NCBI RefSeq assembly: GCF_038397775.1
Contig: NZ_CP151650.1
Location: forward strand, 4,402,001 to 4,466,000
Length of the DNA stretch: 64,000 nucleotides
Reading direction: 5' to 3'
DNA from: Pseudomonas sp. RC10
Lineage (GTDB): Bacteria; Pseudomonadota; Gammaproteobacteria; Pseudomonadales; Pseudomonadaceae
Under the pieces are notes generated by a model. The model saw only the letters and a list, made by a program, of their open reading frames with translations. It ran no database searches and was not told where the DNA came from. Positions 9,075-18,167 of this stretch are shown piece by piece. The translations under genes were made by a program, and so were the position numbers. Every line of letters begins with the position of its first letter. Position 1 is the first letter of the stretch.

Positions 9075-10471
9075 TGCCACTGGCCGTGCCCGTTGGCGCC
9101 CTGCTCGCCCTGCTGTTCGGCGTGCTGATCCTGCTGCTGCCGCCGCTCAAGGTGCTGTTGGCGCTGGCCGGTGTCGCGGCGGCACTGGCCATCGTTCGTC
9201 GCCCATTGCGCGGCCTGTTGCTGTTCGGCGTGCTGGCCACGTTTCTGCCATACGCCACGGTGCAGATCGGCATCCGCACCACGGTGTCGGAAGCCTTGCT
9301 GATGCTGATCTGGGCCAGCCTGCTCGCCCATCGCCTGTTCTCGCTCTACACCCCGCCGCTGCACTTGATGCGCACCGAGCGCTGGCTGATCGCCCTGATG
9401 ATGTTCAGCGCGCTGCCGTTCGTGGTCGGCGAATTGAGCGTTCATGTCGAGGGCAACGGCCCGATCAACTGGGTGCGCTGGCTGTTCAACCTGTCGCCGC
9501 TGTTTCTCGTGCCACGGCTGCTCCACGACGAACAATCCCGGGAACGGATGACCATCGCGCTGCTGCTCGGCACGCTGTTTCTGTTGCTGCTGTCGATCCC
9601 CGTTTACCTGAAAAGCGGCAACTCGACGGCGATCATTTCCATCATCGGCGGTCTGGGCTATAGCAACCTGGACACGCTCAATCAAGGCCTCAGCGGGTTG
9701 TCGACCCGCATGGGTACGCCCTGGACCCACCCCAACATCGCGGGGGGTGCGATGGCCATGCTCTTGCCGCTGGCGTTCTGCATCGGCGTCACCCGGGAAG
9801 GGTCGGTGAAGGTGCTGGGCCTGGCCGTGGCGGTGCTGGCTCTGGCCGGTTTGCTGTTTACCGGTTCACGGGGCGCACTCGTCAGCCTGGTGGTGGTCAT
9901 GTGCTGGATGGCCCGTCGGCGTGTGCCCTATGTCGGTCGCATGCTGATGACCGGCGTGCTGCTGGGCTGCCTGCTGCTGATGTTCTACCCGCCGTTGCAG
10001 GAACGGATCGCGGGCCTGTTCACCAGCGACGACGCCAGCACCGCCGTGCGTTTCGAGGAGTACTCACACTTCCCCGACGCCATGCGGGCCTTCCCACTGG
10101 GCATCGGCTTCAAGGTCGACCCGCCGATTCCCGGCACCCGCCTTTGGGGCATTTCCAACCTGTGGCTGAACTACATCTACAAGCTGGGCATCCCCGGCAT
10201 GCTGCTGTTCGTGGCGGTGACGGTCAGTTGGTGGCGCGAAGCGAAACTGCCGCACAACCTGGTCAGTCTGAGTCGGGACACCGCACTGTGGCTGGGGACC
10301 CGGGTGGGGGTGATGGCGGCGTTGTTCAGCGGCGTGTTCGACCACTATTTCAGCTTTACCACGGTGCTGATCGCGCTGTTCTGGCTGCTGCTCGGGCTCA
10401 ACCTGCATGAAGCCAAACGCTTGCAACAGCGCGCGCAAGCCATCGAATCCGATCCGGGGGAACGACCATGA
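9074..10471 (+). CDS. pslJ: PslJ: O-antigen ligase/polymerase-like membrane protein
   Basis: Integral membrane protein of 465 residues (PslJ is about 478) with ten or more hydrophobic segments. A Wzy_C/O-antigen-ligase-like region surrounds WTHPNIAGGAMAMLLP, and a long periplasmic loop follows (residues about 310-365, including FEEYSHFPDAMRAFPLGIGF). It is presumed to polymerise repeat units on the periplasmic face. It is coupled to pslI by TGATG and to the next gene by a four-base ATGA overlap. Confidence 0.82.
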   Translation: MPLAVPVGALLALLFGVLILLLPPLKVLLALAGVAAALAIVRRPLRGLLLFGVLATFLPYATVQIGIRTTVSEALLMLIWASLLAHRLFSLYTPPLHLMRTERWLIALMMFSALPFVVGELSVHVEGNGPINWVRWLFNLSPLFLVPRLLHDEQSRERMTIALLLGTLFLLLLSIPVYLKSGNSTAIISIIGGLGYSNLDTLNQGLSGLSTRMGTPWTHPNIAGGAMAMLLPLAFCIGVTREGSVKVLGLAVAVLALAGLLFTGSRGALVSLVVVMCWMARRRVPYVGRMLMTGVLLGCLLLMFYPPLQERIAGLFTSDDASTAVRFEEYSHFPDAMRAFPLGIGFKVDPPIPGTRLWGISNLWLNYIYKLGIPGMLLFVAVTVSWWREAKLPHNLVSLSRDTALWLGTRVGVMAALFSGVFDHYFSFTTVLIALFWLLLGLNLHEAKRLQQRAQAIESDPGERP

Positions 10472-11289
10472 AGCACCGCATGATGCACTCGCACAATTTG
10501 CGTGAGGCCCTGCCGGAATACGCCCGCAAAATGGGGGTCAGCGCTGATGAACTGGAAAGCACCTACGACTGGATGCTGGCAAACGAGGTGTGCTTCGAAA
10601 CCCCGATGAGGGACAAGACCCTGTGTTTCATCAGCTACCTCGACATTCAGTCGCGCATCGAGCCGCCGCTGGCGCGGCGCTTCTATCGGTTGCTGTCCCG
10701 TGAAACGGCGGGGGCGCTGATTCCTCTCTACGGCATCAACTGGCCAACGTTGCGCGACCGCATGCTGCGCACGTGGGAACAGGCGTACAACATCCTCATT
10801 TGCAAGATTCCGAGTCACACCCTGCGCCTGTTCTGGCTGCGCATGGGCGGGGCGAAGATCGGCAAGGGCTCGACGGTGTGGCGCAACACGGAAATCCTCG
10901 GGGTCGATGGCCTGCGGATCGGCGACGACAGCACCGTCGGTTGGCATTGCCAGCTGGACGCACGGGGCGGGCTGTTCATCGGCAACCACGTCACCATCGC
11001 GTCCCATGTGCTGATCATTGCCGGTGGCCACGACCTCAAGGCCCCTGAATTCTGGGCGGTTGGCGGACCGGTGTACGTGCGGGATTACGCCTGGATCGCC
11101 AGTCGCGCGCTGCTGTCCTTCGGCGCCGACGTGGGTGAAGGTGCGGTGGTCGGCGGTGCCACGGTGGTGTCCAAACCCATTCCGCCCTACGCCATCGTCA
11201 GCGGCCCCAACGCCGAGATCAAAGGCGAACGCGCCCGTGGCCTCAACTACAAAGTGGGCGGCAAAGGCCTGTTCACTTTGTTCCACTGA
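10468..11289 (+). CDS. Left-handed beta-helix (hexapeptide) acyltransferase inserted in the psl operon
   Basis: Soluble acyltransferase of 273 residues. The N-terminal 120 residues are helical-looking and not assigned to a family I recognise. The C-terminal part, about residues 125-250, has hexapeptide repeats (for example IGKGSTVWRNTEI, IGDDSTVGWHCQLD, IGNHVTIASHVLI) ending with GGATVVSKPIPPYAIVSG. This is the acetyl-CoA-dependent fold of the WcaF/NodL/CysE group, and HD in GGHDLKAPEF could supply the catalytic His. P. aeruginosa has no such gene between pslJ and pslK. It has a membrane acyltransferase, pslL, after pslK. The gene overlaps pslJ by four bases, so it is a true operon member and probably O-acetylates the polymer or its precursor. 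Confidence 0.75.
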   Translation: MKHRMMHSHNLREALPEYARKMGVSADELESTYDWMLANEVCFETPMRDKTLCFISYLDIQSRIEPPLARRFYRLLSRETAGALIPLYGINWPTLRDRMLRTWEQAYNILICKIPSHTLRLFWLRMGGAKIGKGSTVWRNTEILGVDGLRIGDDSTVGWHCQLDARGGLFIGNHVTIASHVLIIAGGHDLKAPEFWAVGGPVYVRDYAWIASRALLSFGADVGEGAVVGGATVVSKPIPPYAIVSGPNAEIKGERARGLNYKVGGKGLFTLFH

Positions 11290-11298
11290 GTCGGGCCG

Positions 11299-12714
11299 GT
11301 GTTCGGCTCGACGCTGTGGCTGACCCTCGCCACCCTCACCGGCCTGGCGGCAGGCTTCGCCCGCGAGTGGCTGTTGGTCGCGGCCTGGGGCGCGGGCGGA
11401 CGCAGCGATGCGTTCCTGGTGTCGCTGTTTCTCCCTGAAGCCCTGCGCATGGCATTGGCCGCCGGGTTACTGAGTGCCGCCGCGTTGCCGCTGTATCAGC
11501 AACGCGCTGCACACGCGCAGCAGGACTGGCTGGGGGCGATGATCCCCCGCGTCTTGCTGTGCGGCCTCGGCGTAAGCGTGCTGTTGAGTCTGGGCGCGCC
11601 GTTCTGGGTGCGCCTGATCGGGCCGGGGCTGGTCACCGATGGCTATGCACTCGCGGCCGGTTCACTGCAATGGCTCGCCTGGTCGGCGCCGGGGTTTCTG
11701 CTGCACGCCCTGCTCTGCGTGCCGTTGCAAGCCCGCTCGCGTTTCGTGCTGGCGGGCCTGGGTTCGCTGCTGTTCAACCTCCCTCCGGTGGTGTATCTGG
11801 CCGTGATGCGCCACGCCGCGACCCCGACGGGTCTGGCGTCCGCCTGCCTGCTCGGCAGTCTGTTGATGCCTGCAGCGCTGTTGCCGTCGCTCGTCCGCGA
11901 AGGCTGGCGACCCTGGCACATCAGCCGGGCGCCGGGTGCCGGGCGCGAGCTGTTACAGCGCATTGGCCCGTTGCTCAGCAGCAACCTCGCCAGCCAGGGC
12001 CTGGCCTTGCTGGAGCGAATGGTCGCCTCGTTGCTGGGAGAAGGCGCGGTGACGTGGGTCAACCTGGCGCGCAAGCTGATCAACCTGCCACTGATCGCAT
12101 TGATGAGCCTGAATCAGGTGCTGCTGGGATTGATGAGCGGCGCCGAGGGGCAACAGCGCATGGACCTGCTGCGCAAAGGGCTGGGCAGCGCCACCTTGCT
12201 GACGGTGCCCGCCGTCGCCGGGTTGATTGGCGCGGCGGGTGCGCTGGTCGCCTTGCTGCTGCCGAATCAGGCCGTTGACGGTCCGCTGCCGGGACTGCTG
12301 GCGTGGTTCGCCGTGCCGTTGATGTTCGGCGCCTGGAACGCCCTGCTCGCCCGCTACGCCTACGCCGCCGGCGACACCCGCCTGCCACTGGCCTGCGAAC
12401 TCATCGGCAGCCTGCTCAACGCGGTCTTGTTGGCGGTGCTGCCGTTTTTCTTCGGCCTGATCGGGATCGCGATGGCGGCAGTCTGCGGCGCGATTCTCAC
12501 CGGGGTGTTGCTGATGCGGCGCCAAGGACTGCTCAGCGCGTTGCCCTGGCGCGAGCAGTGGCTTTTAGGAGCCGGGGTGATGCTGCTGGCCGCCACCGTG
12601 CTGCACCCGTTGAGCAATGTCTGGCTGCAATTGGGGCTAAGTTGCGCGTACGGGGCGGCGCTGCTGGTGGGGTTGGCGCTGTGGTTGAGGCCGTGGCGCA
12701 GCCTCAATCCTTGA
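11299..12714 (+). CDS. pslK: PslK: MurJ/MviN-family lipid-linked oligosaccharide flippase
   Basis: Membrane protein of 471 residues (PslK is about 469) with about 13-14 hydrophobic segments and the MurJ-like start TLATLTGLAAGFAREWLLVA followed by GAGGRSDAFLVSLFLPE. It is presumed to flip the undecaprenyl-linked Psl repeat unit across the inner membrane. The start is GTG 11299, nine bases after the acyltransferase stop. It is the last psl gene here. The next gene is on the other strand with only six bases between the stops, so the homologues of pslL-pslO are absent from this place. Confidence 0.85.
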   Translation: MFGSTLWLTLATLTGLAAGFAREWLLVAAWGAGGRSDAFLVSLFLPEALRMALAAGLLSAAALPLYQQRAAHAQQDWLGAMIPRVLLCGLGVSVLLSLGAPFWVRLIGPGLVTDGYALAAGSLQWLAWSAPGFLLHALLCVPLQARSRFVLAGLGSLLFNLPPVVYLAVMRHAATPTGLASACLLGSLLMPAALLPSLVREGWRPWHISRAPGAGRELLQRIGPLLSSNLASQGLALLERMVASLLGEGAVTWVNLARKLINLPLIALMSLNQVLLGLMSGAEGQQRMDLLRKGLGSATLLTVPAVAGLIGAAGALVALLLPNQAVDGPLPGLLAWFAVPLMFGAWNALLARYAYAAGDTRLPLACELIGSLLNAVLLAVLPFFFGLIGIAMAAVCGAILTGVLLMRRQGLLSALPWREQWLLGAGVMLLAATVLHPLSNVWLQLGLSCAYGAALLVGLALWLRPWRSLNP

Positions 12715-12720
12715 TCAGCA

Positions 12721-13653
12721 TCACGCGGCCGGCCAGACCCCGGCGTTGCGCGCGTCTGCCGTGGTGCAGATGTGCTTTAAGGTCTGGCGTAACCAGCGAT
12801 GGGCCGGGTCCTTGTCGAAACGCGGGTGCCACGCCTGAACCACGCTCACCGGCTCCAGCACGAGTGGAATCACGAAGGGGCGCATGCGCAGGCCCAATTC
12901 ACGCAAGCCCCACAGCACGGGTTCCGGCAACGAGACGATCAAGTCGGACGCCGCGATGGAGAAGATCGCCGAGTGAAAATTCGGCGTGGTCAGGGTGACA
13001 CGGCGAGACAGTTCGAGTGACGCCAACGCCGTATCGATAGGGCCATGGGGACGCCCACGCCGGGAGACGCTGACGTGATCGTAACGGGCGAAACGCTCCG
13101 GCGTGATGGGCGCCTCGAAGATGGGATGCGCTTCACGGGCCAGTGCGACGAACCGGGTGGTGAACAGTTGCTGCACCTTGATTTCCGGGCCGAAATTGCG
13201 CCGTGAGGTGACGTGCAGGTCGATCCGCCCTTCGCGCAAGGCATCGTCGTCGCCCTCGCCCTCGGGGCCGAACCTCAGCGAGCTGTCAGGCGCCTGTGTC
13301 CGCAAGACTTCCACCAGTTGGCCGCCGAATGCGCCAAAGAACACGTCGTTGGAGCGCAGATTGAAACGCCGCGCCAGGGTGCTCATGTCTACCTCATCAC
13401 GGGCCTGGAACACCTCAGTCGCTTGCTCCACCAGACTGCGCACCTGCCCCTGCAACGCCAGCGCCCGAGGGGTCGGCACCAACCCCCGCCCCGCTCGCAC
13501 CAGCACCGGATCGCCTAACGCTTCACGAATGCGCGTCAACGTCCGGCTCATCGCCGCCGGGCTCAAATGCATCCGCCTCGCCGCCGCCACGACACTGCCC
13601 TCTTCGAGCAAGGCATCGAGGGCGATCAGCAGGTTCATGTCGGGCAAGGGCAT
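12721..13653 (-). CDS. LysR-family transcriptional regulator
   Basis: Regulator of 310 residues. The N-terminal winged helix-turn-helix (about residues 5-64) reads MNLLIALDALLEEGSVVAAA, then MHLSPAAMSRTLTRIREAL. The C-terminal substrate-binding fold covers about 90-300. It resembles the LysR subgroup that ends with an RHxWLR-type motif (HRWLRQTLKHI). It lies four bases downstream of the VOC gene on the same strand, so the two are probably co-transcribed. The 3' end faces pslK across a six-base gap. The targets cannot be read. The VOC, CoA-transferase and efflux genes upstream are reasonable candidates. Confidence 0.85.
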   Translation of the reverse strand: MPLPDMNLLIALDALLEEGSVVAAARRMHLSPAAMSRTLTRIREALGDPVLVRAGRGLVPTPRALALQGQVRSLVEQATEVFQARDEVDMSTLARRFNLRSNDVFFGAFGGQLVEVLRTQAPDSSLRFGPEGEGDDDALREGRIDLHVTSRRNFGPEIKVQQLFTTRFVALAREAHPIFEAPITPERFARYDHVSVSRRGRPHGPIDTALASLELSRRVTLTTPNFHSAIFSIAASDLIVSLPEPVLWGLRELGLRMRPFVIPLVLEPVSVVQAWHPRFDKDPAHRWLRQTLKHICTTADARNAGVWPAA

Positions 13654-13657
13654 GGGA

Positions 13658-14035
13658 TCAAACCACCTCTGATATCTCGATCAGATTCAAATCCGGGTCG
13701 CGCACGTACACCGACCGGATCGGCCCCGTGGCCCCCGTGCGCATCACCGGCCCTTCGATGATCGGCCAGGGCGCGGCGTTGAGACGGGCGATGACGTCGT
13801 CCAGCGGGATCGACGCGATGAAGCACAGGTCCAGCGCGCCTGGGACCGGGACGTGGGCCTTGGGTTCGAACTCTTTGCCACGGATATGCAGGTTGATTTT
13901 TTGGTGGCCGAAGGTGAAGGCCATGCGTCCGGCGCCGAAAGTTTCCAGCTTCATGCCCAGCACGCGGGTGTAGAAGTCCACGGTGGCGTCTGCGTCCACG
14001 GCGGTGAGGACCAGATGGTCAAGGTGATCGATCAT
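13658..14035 (-). CDS. VOC (glyoxalase/extradiol dioxygenase superfamily) protein
   Basis: Small single-copy VOC protein of 125 residues. The fold markers are MIDHLDHLVLTAVDADATVD, then FYTRVLGMKLETF in the first half. The second half has PGALDLCFI and the end GPIRSVYVRDPDLNLIEIS, with metal-ligand-like His at the start and Glu near the end. Related proteins bind metal and act on small electrophiles or confer resistance, but the substrate here is unknown. It lies between a class III CoA-transferase (19 bases upstream) and a LysR gene (4 bases downstream), all on the minus strand. Confidence 0.82.
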   Translation of the reverse strand: MIDHLDHLVLTAVDADATVDFYTRVLGMKLETFGAGRMAFTFGHQKINLHIRGKEFEPKAHVPVPGALDLCFIASIPLDDVIARLNAAPWPIIEGPVMRTGATGPIRSVYVRDPDLNLIEISEVV

Positions 14036-14054
14036 GTCGCGCTCCTAACGCTGT

Positions 14055-15245
14055 TCAAATGAGGCCCCTTGCGCGCCACGCCGCACGCTGTTCGGCGTCG
14101 ATGCCCAATTCCGTCAGCACTTCATCGGTGTGTTGCCCGAGTGTCGGGGCCGGACGACTCACACCGCCTGGCGTGGAGCCCAGTTTCGGGACAATACCCG
14201 GCAGCACGACGGGCGTGCCGTCGTCGAGCTGGCTGTCGAGCAGCATGTCCCGCGCTTTGTAATGAGGGTCGCTGGCGATGTCGGCGGCGTCGTAGATCTT
14301 CCCGGCAGGAATCCGCGCCGCCGTGAGTTTGGCCAGCACGTCATCCAGATCAAGGCTCGCGGCCCAGGCGGAGATCGCCGCGTCGATCAGCTCGACCTGC
14401 TTCACCCGGCCATCGTTGTGCGCCAGCGCCGGGTCGGACGCCAGATCGGGCCGTTCGATCAACGCCATCAAGCGTTGATAAATGCTGTCGCCATTGCCCG
14501 CGATCAGCGCGTAGCGACCATCGCGGCAGCGGTAGGCGTTGGACGGCGCGATGCCCGGCAGGCTGCTGCCCGCAGGCTGACGCACGGCGCCGAACACTGA
14601 ATATTCGGGGATCAGGCTTTCCATCATGTTGAACACCGACTCGTACAGCGCGACGTCGATTTCCTGCCCCTCGCCGCCGTTCTGGTCGCGGTGCCGCAGG
14701 GCGAGCAACACGCCGATCACCCCGTGCAGCGCCGACAGCGAATCGCCTATCGAAACCCCGACGCGCACCGGCGTGCGTTCCGGTTCGCCGGATAAATGCC
14801 GCAAGCCGCCCATGGCCTCCCCCACCACGCCGAAGCCGGGGCGATCCCGATAAGGGCCGGTCTGGCCATAACCGGAAACCCGCAGCATCACCAGTTTCGG
14901 GTTCAGCGCGTGCAATTCTTTCCAGCCAAGGCCCCAGCCTTCCAGCGTGCCGGGGCGAAAGTTTTCGACCAGCACATCGGCTTCGGCGAGCAATTTGCGC
15001 ACCACGTCCTGGCCTTCGGGCTCACGCAAATCGAGGGTCACCGAACGCTTGTTGCGCGACGACACAGCCCACCACACCGACGTGCCTTCGTGCAGCAGGC
15101 GCCATTTGCGCAGGGGGTCGCCGGTGCCTGGCGGCTCGACCTTGATCACATCGGCGCCGAATTCGCCGAGGATCTTCGCCGCGAACGGCCCGGCGATCAG
15201 CTGCCCGAGTTCGATGACCCGAATCCCTTGCAGTGGCTTTTGCAT
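14055..15245 (-). CDS. Class III CoA-transferase (CaiB/BaiF family)
   Basis: Enzyme of 396 residues that moves CoA between acids. ATG 15245 is chosen because AAAGGG lies six bases upstream; the frame is open 12 codons further. Family markers are GIRVIELGQLIAGP at the N-terminus, ADVIKVEPPGTGDP, NKRSVTLDL, and the catalytic aspartate, Asp168, in VSIGDSLSALHG, which aligns with Asp169 of formyl-CoA transferase. The C-terminal part ends in the usual PTLGQHTDEVL. The substrate pair cannot be inferred. Neighbours suggest a small operon with the VOC and LysR genes; the efflux pair upstream is 114 bases away. Confidence 0.88.
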   Translation of the reverse strand: MQKPLQGIRVIELGQLIAGPFAAKILGEFGADVIKVEPPGTGDPLRKWRLLHEGTSVWWAVSSRNKRSVTLDLREPEGQDVVRKLLAEADVLVENFRPGTLEGWGLGWKELHALNPKLVMLRVSGYGQTGPYRDRPGFGVVGEAMGGLRHLSGEPERTPVRVGVSIGDSLSALHGVIGVLLALRHRDQNGGEGQEIDVALYESVFNMMESLIPEYSVFGAVRQPAGSSLPGIAPSNAYRCRDGRYALIAGNGDSIYQRLMALIERPDLASDPALAHNDGRVKQVELIDAAISAWAASLDLDDVLAKLTAARIPAGKIYDAADIASDPHYKARDMLLDSQLDDGTPVVLPGIVPKLGSTPGGVSRPAPTLGQHTDEVLTELGIDAEQRAAWRARGLI

Positions 15246-15359
15246 GACGTGCCCTTTCTTGTCTGAAAAAAGTCGCGTCATTGTCGGCTATCCAGAGCGG
15301 AAATCCAGCAGCGATTCGTCCTTCTTTCATTCACGCCAGGCGCCCGTCAACGTCCTCGT

Positions 15360-16412
15360 TCATCGCACGCTGACGCTGTCCTCGCCGTTCGACCGGGTGT
15401 CGATGCTCGCGTCCACCGACATGCCCACCCGCAACCGGCTCAGCAAGGGTTGCTGACCGTCGAGCACGATTTTCACCGGCAAGCGTTGCACGACCTTGGT
15501 GAAGTTGCCCGTGGCATTGTCGGGCTTGATCGCCGCAAAGGTCACCCCCGTGGCCGGTGCGATGCTCTGCACCCGGCCCTTGAGAGTTTCCCCGGAGAAC
15601 GTATCGACGCGCACCTGCACTGCCTGCCCCGGCATCACGTGGGTGAGCTGGGTTTCCTGAAAGTGGCCGATCACGTACACCTCATGCAGCGGCACCACCG
15701 ACAGCAGGTGTGTGCCAGGCGTCACGTAGTTGCCGATGCGCACGCCCCGCTCGCCGACCATGCCGTCCATGGGCGCGACGATTCGCGTGTACGACAGCTG
15801 CAACTGCGCCTGATCGTGGGCCGCTTGCGCACGTCTCACCCCGGCTTCGGCGGCGTGTTGCCGGGCGATCAGAATGTCCACCTGCTTGCGGTCCGCCGCC
15901 AGCGACGCGGCGGCGCTGTTCTGCCGCGCCCGCGCCGTGTCGATCCGGCTGCGGGCCTGTTGCGCATTTTGCAAGGTGCCCGCGCCCATGCCTGCCAGAC
16001 GCTCATAACGCACCTGCTCCTGATCGGCGAAGGTCACCTCCGCCCTGCTTGCCGTCAACGCCGCTTCGGTCTGGGCGATCACCGAGGTCTGACGCAGCAA
16101 CACCGCGCTCGCCTGTTCGTATTGCGCCTTGGCGGTGAGCACTTCGGCTTCGGAGGCGATCAGGGCCGTCTGGAAATCCCGGTCGTCGATCACCGCCAGC
16201 AACTGCCCGGCCTTGACCTCCTGGTTGTCCTCCACCAGCACCTGGCTGATGAAACCCGCGACTTTCGGCGCCACGTTGGAGTAATCGGCGGCGATGTAAG
16301 CGTCATTGGTGCGCTGCCGCCCATCGTCGCTGGTGAAACCGTAGAGGCCAACGGCAGCCAGTGCGATCACCCCACCGCAGAGGGCCAGGGTTTGCTTTGA
16401 GGTCATGTTCAT
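15360..16412 (-). CDS. HlyD/EmrA-family membrane fusion protein
   Basis: Periplasmic adaptor of 350 residues for a major-facilitator multidrug pump. One membrane anchor lies at about residues 6-25. It is followed by the barrel-sandwich half motif DAYIAADYSNVAPKVAGFIS, the lipoyl-like stretch VKAGQLLAVIDDRDF and a long alpha-helical hairpin at about 85-195. The return half contains YTRIVAPMDGMVGERGVRIG and the beta-barrel with GQAVQVRVDTFSG. It is 26 bases downstream of the EmrB-like transporter, in the order transporter then adaptor, the reverse of E. coli emrAB. Confidence 0.88.
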   Translation of the reverse strand: MNMTSKQTLALCGGVIALAAVGLYGFTSDDGRQRTNDAYIAADYSNVAPKVAGFISQVLVEDNQEVKAGQLLAVIDDRDFQTALIASEAEVLTAKAQYEQASAVLLRQTSVIAQTEAALTASRAEVTFADQEQVRYERLAGMGAGTLQNAQQARSRIDTARARQNSAAASLAADRKQVDILIARQHAAEAGVRRAQAAHDQAQLQLSYTRIVAPMDGMVGERGVRIGNYVTPGTHLLSVVPLHEVYVIGHFQETQLTHVMPGQAVQVRVDTFSGETLKGRVQSIAPATGVTFAAIKPDNATGNFTKVVQRLPVKIVLDGQQPLLSRLRVGMSVDASIDTRSNGEDSVSVR

Positions 16413-16438
16413 GAGGGGCGTCTCTTAAGGTAAAGAAA

Positions 16439-18019
16439 TCAGCTGGGGGCCTGGGGTGGGTAAACACGGCTGGGCATCAGGGGAATAAGCAGGAGCAACC
16501 CGGCGGCCACCCAGCCCATGCAGTAGTAGAGGTCGATGCTGGCGAGGGTCACGACCTGCTCGTGAATCCGATGGGCGAGCGACGCCACCGTGTCCTGAGC
16601 CGCCAGCTCCGGGCTGTTGCCGAGCCGGTCCACCAGCACGTTGGAATGGAAGTGCTGACGGGACGTGGTCAGCGCATCCAGCACCCCGGTTGCGATCACC
16701 GACGCAAGGCCGCGCACGGTGTTGAACCACGCCGACGCGAACGGACCATCGGCCGGCGCGATCCCGCCCGTGGCCTGCATCAGCAGCGGCAATACGGCCA
16801 TGGGCTGGCCGATCACCTGCAGCAGTTGCAGCCCGTAGAAATGCTCGCGAATCCACTCCGGGCTCATCTGCGTCGCCGCAAAGCAATGCAACGACAGCAG
16901 GCCCAGCCCCACCGTCAGCACCCAGCGGCAATCCACGGCGCGCACGTTGCACAGTGCCGCCAACAGCGGCAAGACCAGGAGTTGCGGAAGGGCCACCAAC
17001 AACATCATCGGCGCGGTCTGCAAAGGGTGGTAGCCGTGGACTTGCGCCAAGTACGCGGACGGAATGGAGCCGGTCGCCGTCAGCACCACCAGCACTCCTC
17101 CAAGCGTGAGTAACGCGTGGGACAGGTTCAGGTTGGAGAGCATCTGCAGCTTGAAGAACGGCACCGGAGTGAACCACTCATTGACCATAAACAGCACCAG
17201 CATCGCCGTCCCGCCCAAGAGCAACACCGTGATCAGCTCCGACTCGAACCAGTCCAGGCGGTTGCCCTGCAAAAGCCCCGTGACCAGCATGCCGATCGCC
17301 GGAGCGCCCAACAGCACGCCCCGCCCGTTGAAAGCCTTGAAACGCTCCAGTCGCAGCGGGTCCTGAGGGATACCGTGGGCAATGGCAATCATCGCCACCA
17401 GACACGGAGTGATCACCTGCCAGAACGTCCATTGCCAGTTGAAATACTCAGTCCACAGCGCGGCCAGCGGCGTGCCAAGGCTTGGCGCGAACGTGGCCGT
17501 CAACGCATAGCCCGCCAACCCATAGAGTTTGATGCCTGGCGGCAGAAACCGCAGGGCCACGGTCATCAGCATCGGCGGCAGGCACCCCGCTGCCAGCCCT
17601 TGCAGGGCGCGCAGGATCAGGAAGCTTGGGTAATTCGGCGCCAGCGGGCACAGCAGCGCCAGGACGATGAACGTCGCAATGGCGCCCAGGGTGAACCGAC
17701 GCAGCGAGAGCGTGACCGCGAACCAAGGCGCGAACGCGGTGGCCGTGAGCGAGGTGGCGGCATACAGCGACGTGACCCAGGTGCCTTCGTCGTAGCCGAT
17801 AAACATCGCGCCGCGAATGTCATTCAGGGCAATGCGGGTCACACCTTCATTGACCCCCGCCACCAGCACCGCGAGCAATACACCCAGCAGACCCAGCACC
17901 GTTTGCAGGCCGAACGTGGCCGGGAGCGCAGCCTTGATCGCAGGCAACGGCGCGGCGGCGGTCATGGCGCCGCCCGCTGTCGAGCAGTAGGGCAGGGAGG
18001 CTTGGGCAAGGTGAGACAT
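16439..18019 (-). CDS. EmrB/DHA2-family multidrug MFS transporter
   Basis: Inner-membrane drug/proton antiporter of 526 residues, with about 14 hydrophobic segments as usual for the DHA2 family. Visible features are the N-terminal segment after GLQTVLGLLGVLLAVLVAGV, WVTSLYAATSL in TM2, and the motif C-like region around LALLCPLAPNYPSFLILRAL. A large loop follows IPQDPLRLERFKAFNGRG. The start ATG 18019 has a GGAG about 11 bases upstream; an internal ATG 18 codons later is possible. It is transcribed together with the membrane-fusion gene that follows, probably from the region 18020-18120, which carries palindromic sequence. Confidence 0.87.
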   Translation of the reverse strand: MSHLAQASLPYCSTAGGAMTAAAPLPAIKAALPATFGLQTVLGLLGVLLAVLVAGVNEGVTRIALNDIRGAMFIGYDEGTWVTSLYAATSLTATAFAPWFAVTLSLRRFTLGAIATFIVLALLCPLAPNYPSFLILRALQGLAAGCLPPMLMTVALRFLPPGIKLYGLAGYALTATFAPSLGTPLAALWTEYFNWQWTFWQVITPCLVAMIAIAHGIPQDPLRLERFKAFNGRGVLLGAPAIGMLVTGLLQGNRLDWFESELITVLLLGGTAMLVLFMVNEWFTPVPFFKLQMLSNLNLSHALLTLGGVLVVLTATGSIPSAYLAQVHGYHPLQTAPMMLLVALPQLLVLPLLAALCNVRAVDCRWVLTVGLGLLSLHCFAATQMSPEWIREHFYGLQLLQVIGQPMAVLPLLMQATGGIAPADGPFASAWFNTVRGLASVIATGVLDALTTSRQHFHSNVLVDRLGNSPELAAQDTVASLAHRIHEQVVTLASIDLYYCMGWVAAGLLLLIPLMPSRVYPPQAPS

Positions 18020-18053
18020 GGGCGTATCACTCCGGAAACGGGCGTCGTTTCCG

Positions 18054-18120
18054 GCAGTGTAAAAAGCCTCAACATGAAGAAAAATTTACATTTAGGCAGT
18101 GTATGAGTGCGTCAGACGCA
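18054..18120. promoter_or_regulatory. Possible operator region upstream of the efflux pair
   Basis: The short gap between the EmrB-like gene and the GT2 gene holds several symmetric sequences: TGTAAA and TTTACA arms on either side of the AT-rich centre, a nine-base direct repeat GGCAGTGTA flanking the same stretch, and a perfect 13-base palindrome TGCGTCAGACGCA at 18108-18120. This is the kind of structure bound by dimeric repressors. No matching dedicated regulator is adjacent except the LysR 5 kb away, so binding is inferred only from symmetry. Confidence 0.3.
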
Positions 18121-18167
18121 CGAATGGCGGCGCCACTGCTGATGCAGGGCGCAATCCCTCAGGCCAA

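Noticed and set aside
1..12714. Alginate operon as the identity of the first genes
   Set aside because: pslB resembles algA, but the gene order D-E-F-G-H-I-J-K, the GH39 hydrolase and the MurJ-like flippase fit psl and not alginate.
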